Shown one piece after another: positions 36,740-48,072 of a DNA stretch of 64,000 nt. The stretch spans positions 123,009-187,008 of the forward strand of contig LUCM01007482.1 of assembly GCA_008360955.1 (NCBI GenBank), given 5' to 3'. The number at the start of each line of letters is the position of its first letter. The stretch's first letter is position 1. The notes beneath the pieces were generated by a model that did no database searches, was not told the DNA's origin, and saw only the letters and a program-made list of their open reading frames with translations. Both the position numbers and the translations under genes were made by a program. This stretch comes from Fasciolopsis buskii. Lineage: Eukaryota; Platyhelminthes; Trematoda; Plagiorchiida; Fasciolidae.

Positions 36740-37345
36740 TTGCTCATCCAGCCTGCAGTTGTGGCCTTTATTGACATGGGTTATAAACCCATCCTGTTCC
36801 CTGTGATCACTGTTGGCTTTTGTTGCGAGGTCGATAAGCTGTCGGATGTCGAGGGCTCCTCGAGGCAAACCGTCTGCAGGTTGGTTACCTTTTTGAGAAA
36901 AGGTATTGTTTGCGTCAGAGTTCCCCTGGCATCCGCTGTGTGCGAGACCGCAGCCCGTGCATTTATTTTGCAAGTTGAGTCACCCGCTGGAACTAAGGGT
37001 TGTGTTAAGTGTATCCCATGTGATCTGCACTGTGACGAACGGGTCACATACCCCTATGTGAGGTCAAAAATATGCCATGATTGCTCTTTTCGTGCAAAGG
37101 AACATTTCCATACATCATATTGGTGTGAGTCCGTTCTTGATGTTACCACGCTCCATATGTATTACATGCACTTACTTCTTTTGGGAGTGATGAAAAGAAT
37201 GTTTGATATTTGGTTACATGATCCCGAGTTAGCTCTTACAGTTAGATTCCGTCGTCTGCTGCTACACTTAGCAAGCGCATTACTTCTTTCCAGACGTACA
37301 CCATGTGTGACTTTCAGCGGCTGTGTCGTCATGCTGATGATGTAA
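36740..37345 (+). pseudogene. Transposase central region (201 codons open)
   Basis: SAVCETAARAFI (residues about 65-76) matches the CDAPARAF motif, where the usual catalytic-type Asp is replaced by Glu. It is followed by GTKGCVKC (usual: KGH.GY.GCEKC, a zinc-knuckle-like Cys set) and RVTYPYVRSK. HFHTSYWCESVL matches the H....SPL region, and MYYMHLLLLGVMKRMFDIWL closely matches LDYMHL.CLGVMKRLL..W, the most diagnostic block. RFRRLLLHLASALL follows. The apparent Met start is internal, because the preceding DGLPLF-like motif is in another frame. The end of this frame overlaps the next segment by a frameshift near 37,310. Confidence 0.72.
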
Positions 37346-37865
37346 AACACGGGAAGGCCACGGAGTTTTGCATGCTTTTGTTGTATGCCTTCATGGACCC
37401 TTGTTGGGTGAATCTTATGAACAATTTGTTGCTTTTCAGTTTGTCATATCTTTTCCTGTATAAACATGCAATACTTTTGCCGCCTCCTTCACAATTTCTC
37501 GTACAAGAGTTTTTCTATTGTTTATGGTACATCAAGTATGGTTATCGTGTATACAATTTGATCCACCTTCCTTAGGATTTGCTGCATCTCGATCCACTGA
37601 CTACCTTTTATTGTTTTCCATATGAAACTTGATGAACTTTCTCAAGCACAGAATTTACGGCCGACGCAATTCAGCACAACAATTGTATCGTCACCTTTGT
37701 GATTTGGTTGCTGCAGAGTGCCTGTTTGCGATGACGACGACGGACGACAGCGGTAACTCCATGACCCGCTTCCGTGGATGCCGAAATCCCTTAGTATTTA
37801 AAGGGTTGGTGTTCTCCGGTGCATCGTCCAACAATGTTGTAATTGTAACAGGCCGGCGTACATAG
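37303..37865 (+). pseudogene. Transposase C-terminal region
   Basis: The frame 37,303-37,575 starts with FQRLCRHADDVKHGKATEF then CMLLLYAFM (usual: F.R..R.L.....WKATEFR.FLLY). It ends with YGYRVYNLIHLP (usual: ..YN.H.L.HL), the conserved end of this domain. The frame 37,629-37,865 adds FLKHRIYGRRNSAQQLYRHL (usual: E..L..LK...R....PLQQ...R). After 37,865, SLQFFRNHSEFLSPHAF and more are readable with stops. Confidence 0.68.
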
Positions 37866-38691
37866 TCGACCTAATCACGGATGAAATAAGCTTGCAATTT
37901 TTTCGCAATCACTCGGAATTCTTATCCCCCCACGCATTCCGCACATTTTCGTATATTCTGTGTTGATGGTCCACTCGAAGACGTTAGCACCGTTCCCTTT
38001 AATGAAATAAGATGTAAATGTTTGTATTATGCATCGCTAAGTGGATCGGTTATAATTCCTTTATTACATACTTTCTTAAAGGATGGCAGTCTTTTCTCGA
38101 GACGCGCACATGATGTGTCGTTATGTTAACTCGGCAAACGGCCGATAACCCAATGTTTTAGATGTACGTAGTTTCCTGTAGACTACTCGGTAGCGGTCAT
38201 TCACAGCACCTGGCTAGTGGACAGCGGAAGATTAATGTGGTCGCGTACACCATCATTCATAAATTACCAGTGACTGTTGTTGAGATGGGTGGAGCTGCCC
38301 AACTCCATACTGATATTTGATTTCTTGGAGGTCTACCATAAAGGCACATCTTACATTACTAGTAGCCCATTTTAGGTGACGTCTAAAACCCAATGATGTT
38401 TGGGAGGAGGTTCATGGCTAAATCCGGTCGGTCCTCGGATGAGACTCTGCCGATGAACACATTCTTCCAGGGACAATCTACAAGAAAGAAGTAATTGTTG
38501 GTTTGTGGCGTTAATGAATTAGACTTCCCGTGCAAATGCAATCGCAGACCATTTTCGAAGAACCATCTGCCTCCCGAAGACGTCATTGATACTCCCCAGA
38601 TCCATCACCTGGTTGTGCGCTGGACATCAGCACTGTATCCTCCATGTGAGGCAATTCTATACATATGGGATATGCATTTATTTTCCCGCAT

Positions 38692-38738
38692 ACTCTAGTA
38701 CCCTCAACAAGTCATGCTGAGGGTCCGGAGACTAGAGT
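38692..38738. repeat. Two-step hairpin
   Basis: The outer arm ACTCTAGT (38,692) pairs with ACTAGAGT (38,731-38,738). The inner arm ACCCTCA (38,700) pairs with TGAGGGT (38,718-38,724). The loop is 11 nt, with a 6-nt bulge on the 3' side. It lies about 600 bp past the transposase remnant. Confidence 0.7.
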
Positions 38739-38879
38739 GGCTCCATCAAAGAAAGCTCCGATCAGTGAAAGTTTTCATTGTTACAGATAACTTTCAGATT
38801 TGCGGAAAGTGTTCCTGTACACGCTGAAACCAGCTTATCCATAGCTGAGTTGTTTTCCTTGAGGCTTTTATGTCAGCAG

Positions 38880-39086
38880 ATTACTTTGAACGCGTGCGAT
38901 CTGCTATCAGCGATGTGAAGGCTTCTGTCCAGTCCATAAGCATGAGACGTTCTAGTAGCCCTATAGCACAGTACCAACCTACGCGCCGAAACACCGAACG
39001 AGAGTTGATGCGCGTAGAGGATAAACTGACCAAGGTTAACAATTATAATAACAGCGATTGCCAAAATTTCAGTGCAAGTTATATAG
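38880..39086 (+). CDS. Possible host exon, unrecognised
   Basis: After GTCAGCAG, the frame reads DYFERVRSAISDVKASVQSI, then SPIAQYQPTRRN and ERELMRVEDKLTKVNN. It meets a GTCAGT donor at 39,087. The Arg/Glu/Ser-rich, helix-prone composition could be a coiled-coil-type region. An antisense frame is open over the same span. No family recognised. Confidence 0.2.
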
Positions 39087-39089
39087 AGG

Positions 39090-42000
39090 TCAGTGCCCTG
39101 AAACGCTCCGTCTGTAGCGACTTGGGTTCCACTGTCCAACGGATGCTGTCCTAAATGATAAGTGATGACCTGGCGCTGATGTGTTCTTCCGAGAACCATC
39201 TATTTCTAACCACAGGTTTATATCAGCAGTGATAGGTAAGGCTAGTTCATTCTCTGTAGTAGCCATTAACTTTTCAAGAGGAACCGACCGTTAACGTCGA
39301 GCGAGCTATTAAGTACTGGTGTGCTGACTTTCGTGATCGCATTTACGGGGGCAGAATAGCAAGGCAAACCATATAATGCCCACAGGGTGGGTTACCTTTT
39401 GGTGATCAGTACCTTCAAAGAGGTTACTTATCTTACATAGTTTAAATCAGTTTAAATGCCACCGATCTATAAACAAATGCAATTTCACTGTATTTCCTGG
39501 CCACGAATTAAATAATGCATCGCTAGTCAAATTGAAAGTCCCTTATAGAACTGCGTGCAATGTGCTTTTTAGTACTTATTTTCATAACCCATTTTCAATT
39601 TAGCATTTTGGTTCTATTAGGCGTGTGCAGTTCCGCAGCGTCCGTTCGCAGCATCGTGGCCGTTATCACGATACCTGCTGTTGGATTTCATGTGTAGACA
39701 GTAGTTACGGAGTTTACTGTTAAGCCAAAAATCTATTGATATTTGGCGTATAACAGTGTTTGATGATAATTGTAAATTAGAAAACAGGCAGTGTGCAGTC
39801 AGCGTCTGATCAATTAAACGGGGAAAAGGCAAAAAAGAAATAAAAGAAACCGAAGATTGCGCCGTATTTCCATTGCCCACCCGGGCATCGGACCGAGACT
39901 GGTACCGGTAGCAATTCCAGACTTTTTCCTTGTGTCCCAACTCGCATGAATTTTACCGGATTCTTTCCGGACTAACACAGGATCGGATCCGGTGTGCTAC
40001 TTGGGTTTAATCACGTTGTTTAATAGTGAATGTATACTGGTTCGTGTTATTGAAGCAAACATACAACTCACTCTGTACTAAAAACGAGAGTGTTGATATG
40101 CTAATAATCGCAAAATGTAACTTGATTATGTTTTAACAACAGTGATTACTACTATTTTAGGTCGACCATTTCGGGAACCCAGATAACCCAGTCAGAGCTT
40201 TCGCACTGCTGTTGTTCCTGACATGTACAAGTTAATTTGACGGGAACCACTAAAGCGCTCGTTAATCCAGCCACGTAGAACAATAATTTTGAGTGTTAGG
40301 CGTGATAAGTGTTTTCTCTTTCCATGGTTGTGATATGCACCAGTGTTACAGAACTAGGTGAGTAATGGGCGATTATCACTCGAGCTTGTTTGAAAAGGAC
40401 CTACAAGTGTCCTTTGTTCAGTGCAGTATGTTCTGGTTAACCTGGAGTTGTCGTTTGCGTGGACGTGAGTGTGGCTGCGGATGATAATAACAGACCCGGG
40501 ACTGTCAGTAGTTTGTTCGGCTCCTAAACTAATTACCTTCCAAATCGCAATGATTTAAGCCTAGGTTAGTTTGTGTTGATTATAAGTTCCCACAATTGAG
40601 GCTTTCTATCGTTCCATCAACTTCTTAAGGCCACGATACTCTCCGTGAGTAGAACAACAAACTTGCCATAGAGACAGAAGCTTTCGGGTAATTCATTTTC
40701 TTAGACGACAATATGTTCGTCTCTATTTCAAAGCCTCTGACATCTTACGCTCTATTGCTGTATCGCAGATATGTTATGTGAGACTTATAGCCTCACCTTC
40801 TGAATTCATTAACTCTTGGTTTTGTTTCTCCCCACTTCCAAAAGCTCGCAGTGTAAGAACGGTTCTGAATGCTTGACAGACAAACGTACATACACTCACT
40901 CATTAGGAAATTACACCATAAGGCATCCATCCTCCTTACGTTTGCGGTAGCCCATTATATCCGTTGGTGTGACAATGTTCTATATGTTCATGACTAGACC
41001 AGCAATTCTACGCGCCTGCAGATAAATTCCGTTCCATTCCGCAGTTTTTTCTTGCCTGGTCAGCTGTGCTCCTCCCGCTCATATTTCTGAGATTCCAAAG
41101 TAAATACTTTGCCAAAGTGACTAGATAACTTTAGCAGTTATCCTATGAAAATGCAATGCGCGATAATTTTAGCAGATGTGCTAGTGTATTATGGTTCCGG
41201 GGGCCACCTCAAAGCATCGTCTAGTTGAAGCAGAAAAACAGGATAAGAAATGATGAAAAACCAAGGGTAAGGGAATAAGTGGATAATTTATATAGAATAG
41301 AAAAAAACTTCGAATGCATGAACGCCACTGACTACTGCACTTAGTGTCTCAGGCCATTGGTTAACGGGATCCGTGGACTCCTCATCGCGGTAGCCTAACT
41401 ACACCTACACGGACCATTACGCTGGTGAATATTTTTACACCTTTTTGCTAAATCATCGGTCGGTCATCTCGACCCACACTCTAACCACTACCTGGCTCGG
41501 AGAACAACACACAACGACGAGGGCGTTCCGTGCGCATGCGCAAAACATGACCCACTCACCTAAATCAATGAAGTTTCAGAGCTTACTTTAAGAATGAATC
41601 CTATAGGCCACTGCCTTAAGCCAGTGTATTCTACCAACACTACGAACAGAACGATGTTTAGACGTCGAAACTGTTATCACATCTGACCTCAGCTACTCAG
41701 TTATTGAGCCCTGTACTGGAACCAGTCTTATTGCTGTTATGTAAACAGCTAATAATCTATAACAATTGGAGAGCATTTTGCGTGAGTGCTGCGACATGTC
41801 TGTTTCGTGTTGATCCAAAACTCGCACGTTCATTGTGTTGTCGCATCCTGGGTTCCATCAGTTTTCAAAACTGCATGGCATCCACTTCATGTACTTCACT
41901 GCGCACTGGGTATGGAAATGGTGGTTAGTGAACCGCATGCATGTATACAAAGATATGGGTCTTCTACAGAATAATGAAAGTGACAAATTATCACTTACGG

Positions 42001-42340
42001 AGGCAGCGGACCATGCGATAGCATGCATAAACGGACATTTCTCCCACAAAAGCTCCACCTCTTCCAGATTCGCTAAAGCACTTTCACCTGAAAACTGTCT
42101 TCTGTACACTAAGTTGTTCATCAGCATCATTTGGAAGGACGAGAAATCTGTGTATGGGACAAATCCAGTCGCAAAATCGGATGCAGACTCACATCCAGAA
42201 TTGCGTCAAAAGCATTGATAATAGCGACTCACAAATGATGTTTCCCACATTCGTGGAATCGGTACTATAGTAACCGATTCCAAGGTCAACATTTTGCAAG
42301 TCCCCATTTGGTCCTTCTCTTTCACGAATTTTTCGTTTTC
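39090..42340. other. No recognisable gene
   Basis: A possible SINE relic lies at 39,860-39,930 (minus strand GGTCCGATGCCCGGGTG as a B-box-like site). The frame 41,835-42,218 (+), 127 codons, ends with LSLTEAADHAIACINGHF and SPENCLLYTKLFISIIW; it looks fairly protein-like but has no recognised domain. The stretch 40,000-41,700 shows nothing. Confidence 0.35.
42255..42281. repeat. 27-nt near-perfect palindrome
   Basis: GGAATCGGT, then ACTATAGTA, then ACCGATTCC. The 9-nt arms are perfect complements and the centre is itself almost palindromic. Confidence 0.8.
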
Positions 42341-42347
42341 TTGTCAG

Positions 42348-42530
42348 TATTATGTTTCGCATACGGATAGATAAACGTAATTTTCGCGGAAGCCTGCGAC
42401 CGTTTTCATGGATGGTTGGTGTTGGTCAGGTATGTATACTTGATAAAATGTTCTGCAGACATTCCCATACTGTGCCGATCTAGAGATTCGCATGCCCCTC
42501 GGCGAATTTATGTCTCCATATCCTACACCG
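42348..42530 (+). CDS. Possible pair of short exons with a 29-nt intron
   Basis: An 82-nt segment follows TTTTCTTGTCAG and ends at CAG followed by GTATGT (42,430). A 29-nt intron-like gap ending TTCTGCAG leads to a 72-nt segment (42,459-42,530) that ends at GTGAGT. The joined frame stays open: FRIRIDKRNFRGSLRPFSWM, then VGVGQ, TFPYCADLEIRMPLGEF and MSPYPTP. The second segment is 24 codons, phase 0 at both ends. Tiny introns and short symmetric exons are known in flatworm genes. An antisense frame (42,350-42,553) is also open, so strand is uncertain. Confidence 0.28.
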
Positions 42531-43539
42531 GTGAGTTCCACGTTAAAAGACATGAATCTTCACTTGCTAGTAGAGGTAAGACTATACTTTATCACTAGAA
42601 ACTCATTTGAATCGTTAGGGGCTTGAGTCACCACTTGATTCTTAAATGGACTTACCATCCATTCACGATCCTAACTATTTGAATGAGATTGAAGTGAGAA
42701 ACTTAGAAAGGAGCGCACTAGAATAGCGATGGTTGGACAGAATAATACCGGGTGTGCATACCTGAAGTGCGGAAATAACCGCGAAATCAGTCGTCTGCTC
42801 CCGAGGAAATGTTTTTCATCCATCCGTAAGCAAAATATACTACTGAGAAGAAAAAGCTATACTTTGATTGTTTGTGAATTTATTCCTGGGCAGTCCCCTT
42901 CTGACGTCTATTATCGATTGCCGGAAAATGTTTGTTAGTTTTTACTTGCGTTTTTTGCTAGTTCGTTTCATCTTGTTTGGTTTAATCAATGATGAACTCC
43001 GATAAGGCAAAATGCTCGTAATGTCCAGCTAGTTTTGTGCTATCTTGGTTCGGTTCGCATGCAACCGCATCGATCGCGATGAATCAGTACCATCATCAAA
43101 TCAATGCGGCTTAACTGCTATTGATGGCTTATCTGGCTGACCAACGGCTACGCCAATTTCCGACAGTTCAGCTGAGAACGTTAGGAAGACATTGCTACAA
43201 AGCCGGATTTTCACTTATGAGGTAATATGTACTATTATAGTCGATCGAGCTGGTCATTTAGAGAATCCCTCAAGTGACTCGGATGTGATCGCATTATGAG
43301 TTCGGTACAGTTTTACAATCATAAACCATTCGCCAGCAACCCTAGTTTTAGATGTTACCCCGCATCACCGAATACCAACGAAAAAATTAAAATATCACAA
43401 AACAGGAGGACCAAAAAGAAGCGGAAATATTCCAAATAAAATGATGCCACGGAGTCGTTCAGCCTAGGGTCATCAAATTCGTATTCGTGGACCCTAGTCC
43501 GATAATCCAATTAGAACACCTCGAAAACGTCCACTGGTT

Positions 43540-44300
43540 AGGGATTTTATATTTATGTAACGCCATAAACCGACCTCCTTACATGATCTGCCTTGCGGAG
43601 CAGCCAACAGCGAAACATCATCGGCATATATTATATCAGGCAATTATCAACGCCATAATTCTCATTTAAGGAAAGTGTGATTCCCATATTTCCCCAAGGT
43701 ATAAAGCAGAAAAGAACAGGTGAGAGTGAACTAACCTGAAGAACACTTTTCGTGTTGAAGTCGGGCAAAACATCGGGGTAAGCACGAACTCGTCTTTGGG
43801 TATTTGCATGGAACGACATGGAAGGCGGGATAAATTTCTCTGTTAATCCATTAATTGAGATGTACCGTCAGGGAATTGCACGGTCGACTGACCCGAATGC
43901 CGCTTTCAGGTTAAGGAAAACGGAGATCTTGGGTCTAGGGAATGTGTACCGATTTTTCTGCATCTGTCCCATAGAGAACAATGGAACAATACAATCGCGA
44001 CTTGGTTGGAAACTGGCTTGATTCCCATGTGTACTAGGTAATCGGCGCAGGATGATGCCCACGAATAATTTGGATGCAGTGCCTGCCGAACTAATTCTCG
44101 TGACTTTCAAAACAAGAGCTCTCATCTTTCTTGTAAGTTCAAGCAGTTATGGATTCACATCAGTCCCTAGGACTCTCCCCCTTGTCCAGATTGACCCCAG
44201 AAGTTTCATCAGCTCGGATGTTAACACTTCAACGCCGTCAGTGAAAAACGACGCGGAAATTGCATCTAGTCCAGCTGCCTATTACCTTTTGAGAAAACGC
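43540..44300 (-). pseudogene. RTE-like reverse transcriptase
   Basis: Motifs in order on the minus strand: SKLFVGIILRRL, GNQASFQPSRDCI (usual EQAGFRPGRGCIDQ), VFLNLKAAFGSVDR (motif A, one substitution), RVRAYPDVLPDF, SVLQVSSLSPVLFCFI (usual GVRQGCPLSPFLFNF) and LPDIIYADDVSLL. The catalytic YADD, codons at 43,616-43,627, is intact. At least five frame breaks lie between motifs. Confidence 0.87.
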
Positions 44301-44949
44301 ATCTTCCTCATCACTTCCATTCCCGGTGAAGAGCAGGTATCTGCCTGTTTACTTGCTTGCATAAGTGAAAAGCTAACAGTTGCCGTGGGCCAGTTCAACT
44401 GCTCCTTGAACTGTCTTGTCCGACGTGCCGACCGACGTTCCCGCAAGTTAATCAGTAAACAGTGGTATGCTTTAATCATCTCGCTTATGATCGACTAACG
44501 CGGACCAGTATTCCTAATCAATCGATAAAGGTTGCGACAATTTCCGGTGGCCGAGGATTTATCGACTTCCTTTTGTTTTTAATCCACCATTGTTCGAAGT
44601 CATTCCTCAAGCTTATGGTCAGTTGATGCCTGAGAGACTTCTATCGTTGCATTTACTATGACTAGCGAGGGATGGATATTTGAGCATTCAACAGTGGAAC
44701 TAAAGGCAAGGAACTCCATCATTTCTAAGGTTTACGTGACAAGGAGTACTGTGCTGCAGCTGTCGTTGAGTACAGTGCTTCTTTGATCTGCTTCCAATTT
44801 TCACTGAAATCCTGAGTGTTTCGGTGAGTCCAGAACCGCGGTGAGAGCTCCTAGTGGAACCGGCGATTATCATCTAGAATCAGTGGTTTTCATGCTGGTG
44901 TGACCCCAGAGTAGAGCAAATAAAACTAACCACAGATTAAGGCATAATC

Positions 44950-45704
44950 TGAGTGCATGTGTTTGGACAAGAAGGATCAACAATCCCTGAGTGATCTAAG
45001 TCACCAGTGACCGATCACAATGTGATCATTCTGAGTCCGATAGTGTGAAGGCGAGGGACGGCGATGGGTAAGCCGCTGTCACGTTTAAAAAAAAAATACT
45101 AGCGTTTGCCAGGAACAGTTCGTAGTTAGAATAAACTTCGATAAGACTATCATTGTTGTCACGGCCATCGATTGGGACCGAAAATTAGCTGCCGATCTGT
45201 CGTTCCATCTTCGCTAAGTACCTATGCTGAATGTCAAAATCACCAGCAAAGTCCGTTGAACGCAAATCGCAGAGTAGAACCCGTCCTTCGTCTCAAGGGA
45301 GTTGCAGTTAGTGGGTGCATACGCAGTTAAAACGAACAAGCGACGACAATTCAGCCGACTGCTAAAGACACGCACAAAAACGTTAAACCGAACTGTAGAC
45401 TGGAAGCCAGTCTGATAGTGCGCACTTCCCTTCCATGCTCAAAGTGACCCCACCCTCAGCCTCACTGCAATCGTCCGCAGCCGGATCACTGGACAAGCGA
45501 AGAGAATGAGGCTGTACCTGAGCTATGAGAATTAGCCGCAGAATTGGTATCCTGTGTGCACGCTCCAGAGACGCAAAATACATCCAGTTTAAATACTCCA
45601 TGAATTCTAGTTAGGTGAGCTAATTGCCCTATGCGTTTGAGCATGCGGACGTTGAAGGCAGATAATCTAGGTGAAAACCTGAACACTATTAGAGAGACGT
45701 GCAC
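44950..45704 (-). pseudogene. RTE-like endonuclease domain
   Basis: The frame from 45,704 reads FNVRMLKRIGQLAHLTRI then KLDVFCVSGACTQDT, matching FNVRTL.RIGQ..L...L....DV.C.SETR.Q. The Glu of the SETR motif is lost (SGAC). Further down, KCALSDWLPVYSSV matches ..ALLDW.PV.S, and GDFDIQHRY occupies the catalytic GDFN.. position. NNDSLIEVYSNYELFLANAS matches DN...L......L.L.NT. Confidence 0.85.
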
Positions 45705-45720
45705 TTTAGAGTGGCTGGGC

Positions 45721-47500
45721 GTTGGTTCGTCAACTTCGAATTTGCATCAGAATGATCAAATTGTATACTCAAGACACCCCAGATCTATCAGAATTTATGT
45801 GCACAGCTGACCACCAAGAAGATTGTGTACATTTCTCTAGAACTAAAACCTAATTAGAGATTGCTTAGTTACATAATTAGAATGACTGCATTGAGAAAAG
45901 TTGACGTTCATTATAAATGGTTTTGTTGCTGTAATGCTCCACAAAACCATTTAGAGTTGTGGACTACGTAGTAGACTGACTTGAAACAACGTGCTCTGGT
46001 TTCCGTTGTTGCTTCACAGGACCGTCTGGTCATAGATGAAAAAGAGAAGGAGAACCAGCGAAAGACCGGTTGCAAACGACATATGGACTAAGGAAAAACT
46101 TCCAGTGTAAGAATGGCCCTAGCTATGGGAGTGAGCCAGTCTGAAGCAGCTCGTCCAAGTGGTCGAGAAGCATGGAAAAACTTCAAGTCATTTGAAGTCC
46201 CTTTTTGCCACTGCACTTCGAGTTTGGGACTATGAACTGTCAAAAGAAACGTTCAAGAGGAACTTGGGACGCTATGGCGCTCTTCTCAAACCATCTGCTC
46301 CTAAATACTGAAAAATACCACAACACGTTCTGGTACCGCTTTTAATAGTCACCCTGTTTTCCCGAAAAAATCGTCCGTTAGTTGTGTACAAAACTCTTCC
46401 CTTTCTGCACGTACTTAACTCGTGAATTGATTAAGCTGATTCACGGGTTTGTGTTGATATACACTGGCTATGTATGGTGGGACATAAGGTATGTAAAGCA
46501 ATCTGATTCGGCAAACAGATATTGGAACTCATTATCAATATACTGCTAGAACTGAAGTCCAGTTCTCTGCGATCATTTTGCGAATGCTTGAAGCGCAGAT
46601 GTCTAAGAGCAGCTAATCTTTTGGAAGAAACGCATTAGCTCAATTATGTATTTGAGTTCACCAAACAAAATTCCATGCTGTGAGCACGATTAACTCCTCG
46701 GTGATCAAAAGGTCACCGATGGGAATCCTCATTCTCCCCTTCAGTATCCCAAATGGTACCCCCCTGTTGATCACTGCCCCCTTCATGAAACTAATGCACA
46801 TTATAACTTTATCAATGGACGCTTAGTGTACGAATGCGTGTTAATGGGCGCGCCCCTGTGTTGCACATGGGGAAACGGTCACCATCCAGGTGGTTTGTAG
46901 TGAAAGTAGATCCAAGTCCACCAAGTCAGCGACCGCAGACAAGCTGCGGAAGTCCATGGGGTGTTGGGTTTGCCTCTGGCATGCGTTCTCCCTAAAGAAT
47001 ACAACAAAAACCCGCTTGTGGCATTTGCGGAGTGCAGACCGCCAACTAAATAAAGTCATTGCATCCCATCATTTTCCAAAAGTCCAGCAAGGTTTCCCAA
47101 AATGGGCGTATGAAGCGATCATTTGACTGCCGTTTCGTCTGGAATATTTTGCCGCCTAGCAGGAAGCCCTTGGCTGCGCAAATTCTAGAGGTACATCCTC
47201 GAATAAATTGGTTTGCTCTGGGCTGGGTGACCGACCACGGCCAACAATGCATACAACCAAGAATATCACTGATCCCCGCACAAACGTTTCTACACCTTAT
47301 CGCAGTTGCAAAAAAGCAACCTTCACCGCGTACAACTGTGCATTGCTCTAGTGACTCGTATTATTACCCTTCAGAAGTAAAATCCTTCCGTAATGCGGGA
47401 ACTGCATTTGGCCAGGCTAGTGATAGTTTCACTGGAATAATGTTTGCACCTGTTCTGTCACGGTCTGATTAAGATAACTTCAGTATATCAACGAATCCAT
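45721..47500. other. No recognisable gene
   Basis: Open frames on both strands overlap at 46,841-47,472 (up to 137 codons, +), with no known domain. Nothing else was noticed. Confidence 0.4.
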
Positions 47501-48072
47501 TTCCGCTGGCTGATACACTTCTTTGTCCACGATACCCCTTCGAAATAGCCACATTCAGTGTGCAAACACTGATGCGTGTCCGTCAACATGGGCATTTAGT
47601 CCCTGAACTGAAAACCCTAGCCAACGTTGTGTGAGGTATCCAAGAAACTCGCATACAGAACTCCAGCTCTGTTATACGACTGATATCCCGATTTAGGCCC
47701 TCCGTGAAGTTTTATATGCGCATTTTCTAGGTCCCTGAAGGCCGCAGCTTCTGGTGTTGCTGGCGTTAGTGTGCATCCCTATGAGGGGGCTGAGGCTGCA
47801 CTGCTTGACTGAATCCCAGTCGACAGGCTGTTATGCTCAGTGAGAAGTAAAGGTTCGTGCAAAATAAACGGCCGTCGCACTGATAGACTCAATTTGTTGT
47901 TGCATGCACTGTACGCGTACAAGCCAACAGATTGAAGTCCAAACGCAGTGAAGGACACAACCCATCGAAAACTGCAAGACCTCTTACGCACAGCAAAGCA
48001 GGGTGATACCATGACTTTGGCAAGGGACAAGAATGCAGGGCAGAGCAATTTCAGGCACAATTCCTACGGATT
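47500..48072 (+). pseudogene. RTE-like endonuclease, N-terminal two-thirds
   Basis: The plus strand from 47,539 reads FEIATFSVQTLMRVRQHGHL, then GIQETRIQNSSSVIRL, AAASGVAGVSV and GAEAALLD followed by IPVDRLLC. Near 47,890-48,045 come LHALYAYKPTD, PNAVKDTTHRKLQDLLRTA and MTLARDKNAGQ; the last stands in the place of the catalytic AGDMNAQ motif. Motifs are well kept but frames shift several times. The domain stops 27 nt before the near-identical repeat at 48,073, whose first motifs belong to the pre-RT linker. Several hundred bases of endonuclease and linker are therefore missing. Confidence 0.85.

Larger units (their letters stand above)
36650..38090 (+). mobile_element. CACTA/EnSpm-like DNA transposon, transposase remnant
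   Basis: Four plus-strand segments in order match a large invertebrate transposase type that I associate with CACTA/EnSpm (CMC) elements. LMYVDSLSDVKLQSNFM comes first (36,680-36,730; usual: NIDGLPLF.SS...FWP). Next is the 201-codon frame 36,740-37,345, then 37,303-37,575 and 37,629-37,865. A weaker continuation reads to about 38,090. Frame breaks separate the parts. No CACTA-type termini or target duplication were recognised. It is the only DNA transposon seen in the window. Confidence 0.7.
43540..45720 (-). mobile_element. RTE-like non-LTR retrotransposon, endonuclease plus RT, degenerate
   Basis: Reading down from 45,700 the minus strand gives the endonuclease (45,700-44,950), the linker (44,950-44,300) and RT (44,300-43,540). 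The linker has GNCRNLYRLIRNTGPR and KRQAAGLDAISASFF-type motifs. The order is complete apart from the thumb and 3' tail. Stops and frameshifts are many. It is the most complete RTE-like element here and is in opposite orientation to the RTE pieces at 5,590-8,560 and 47,500-49,451. Confidence 0.88.
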
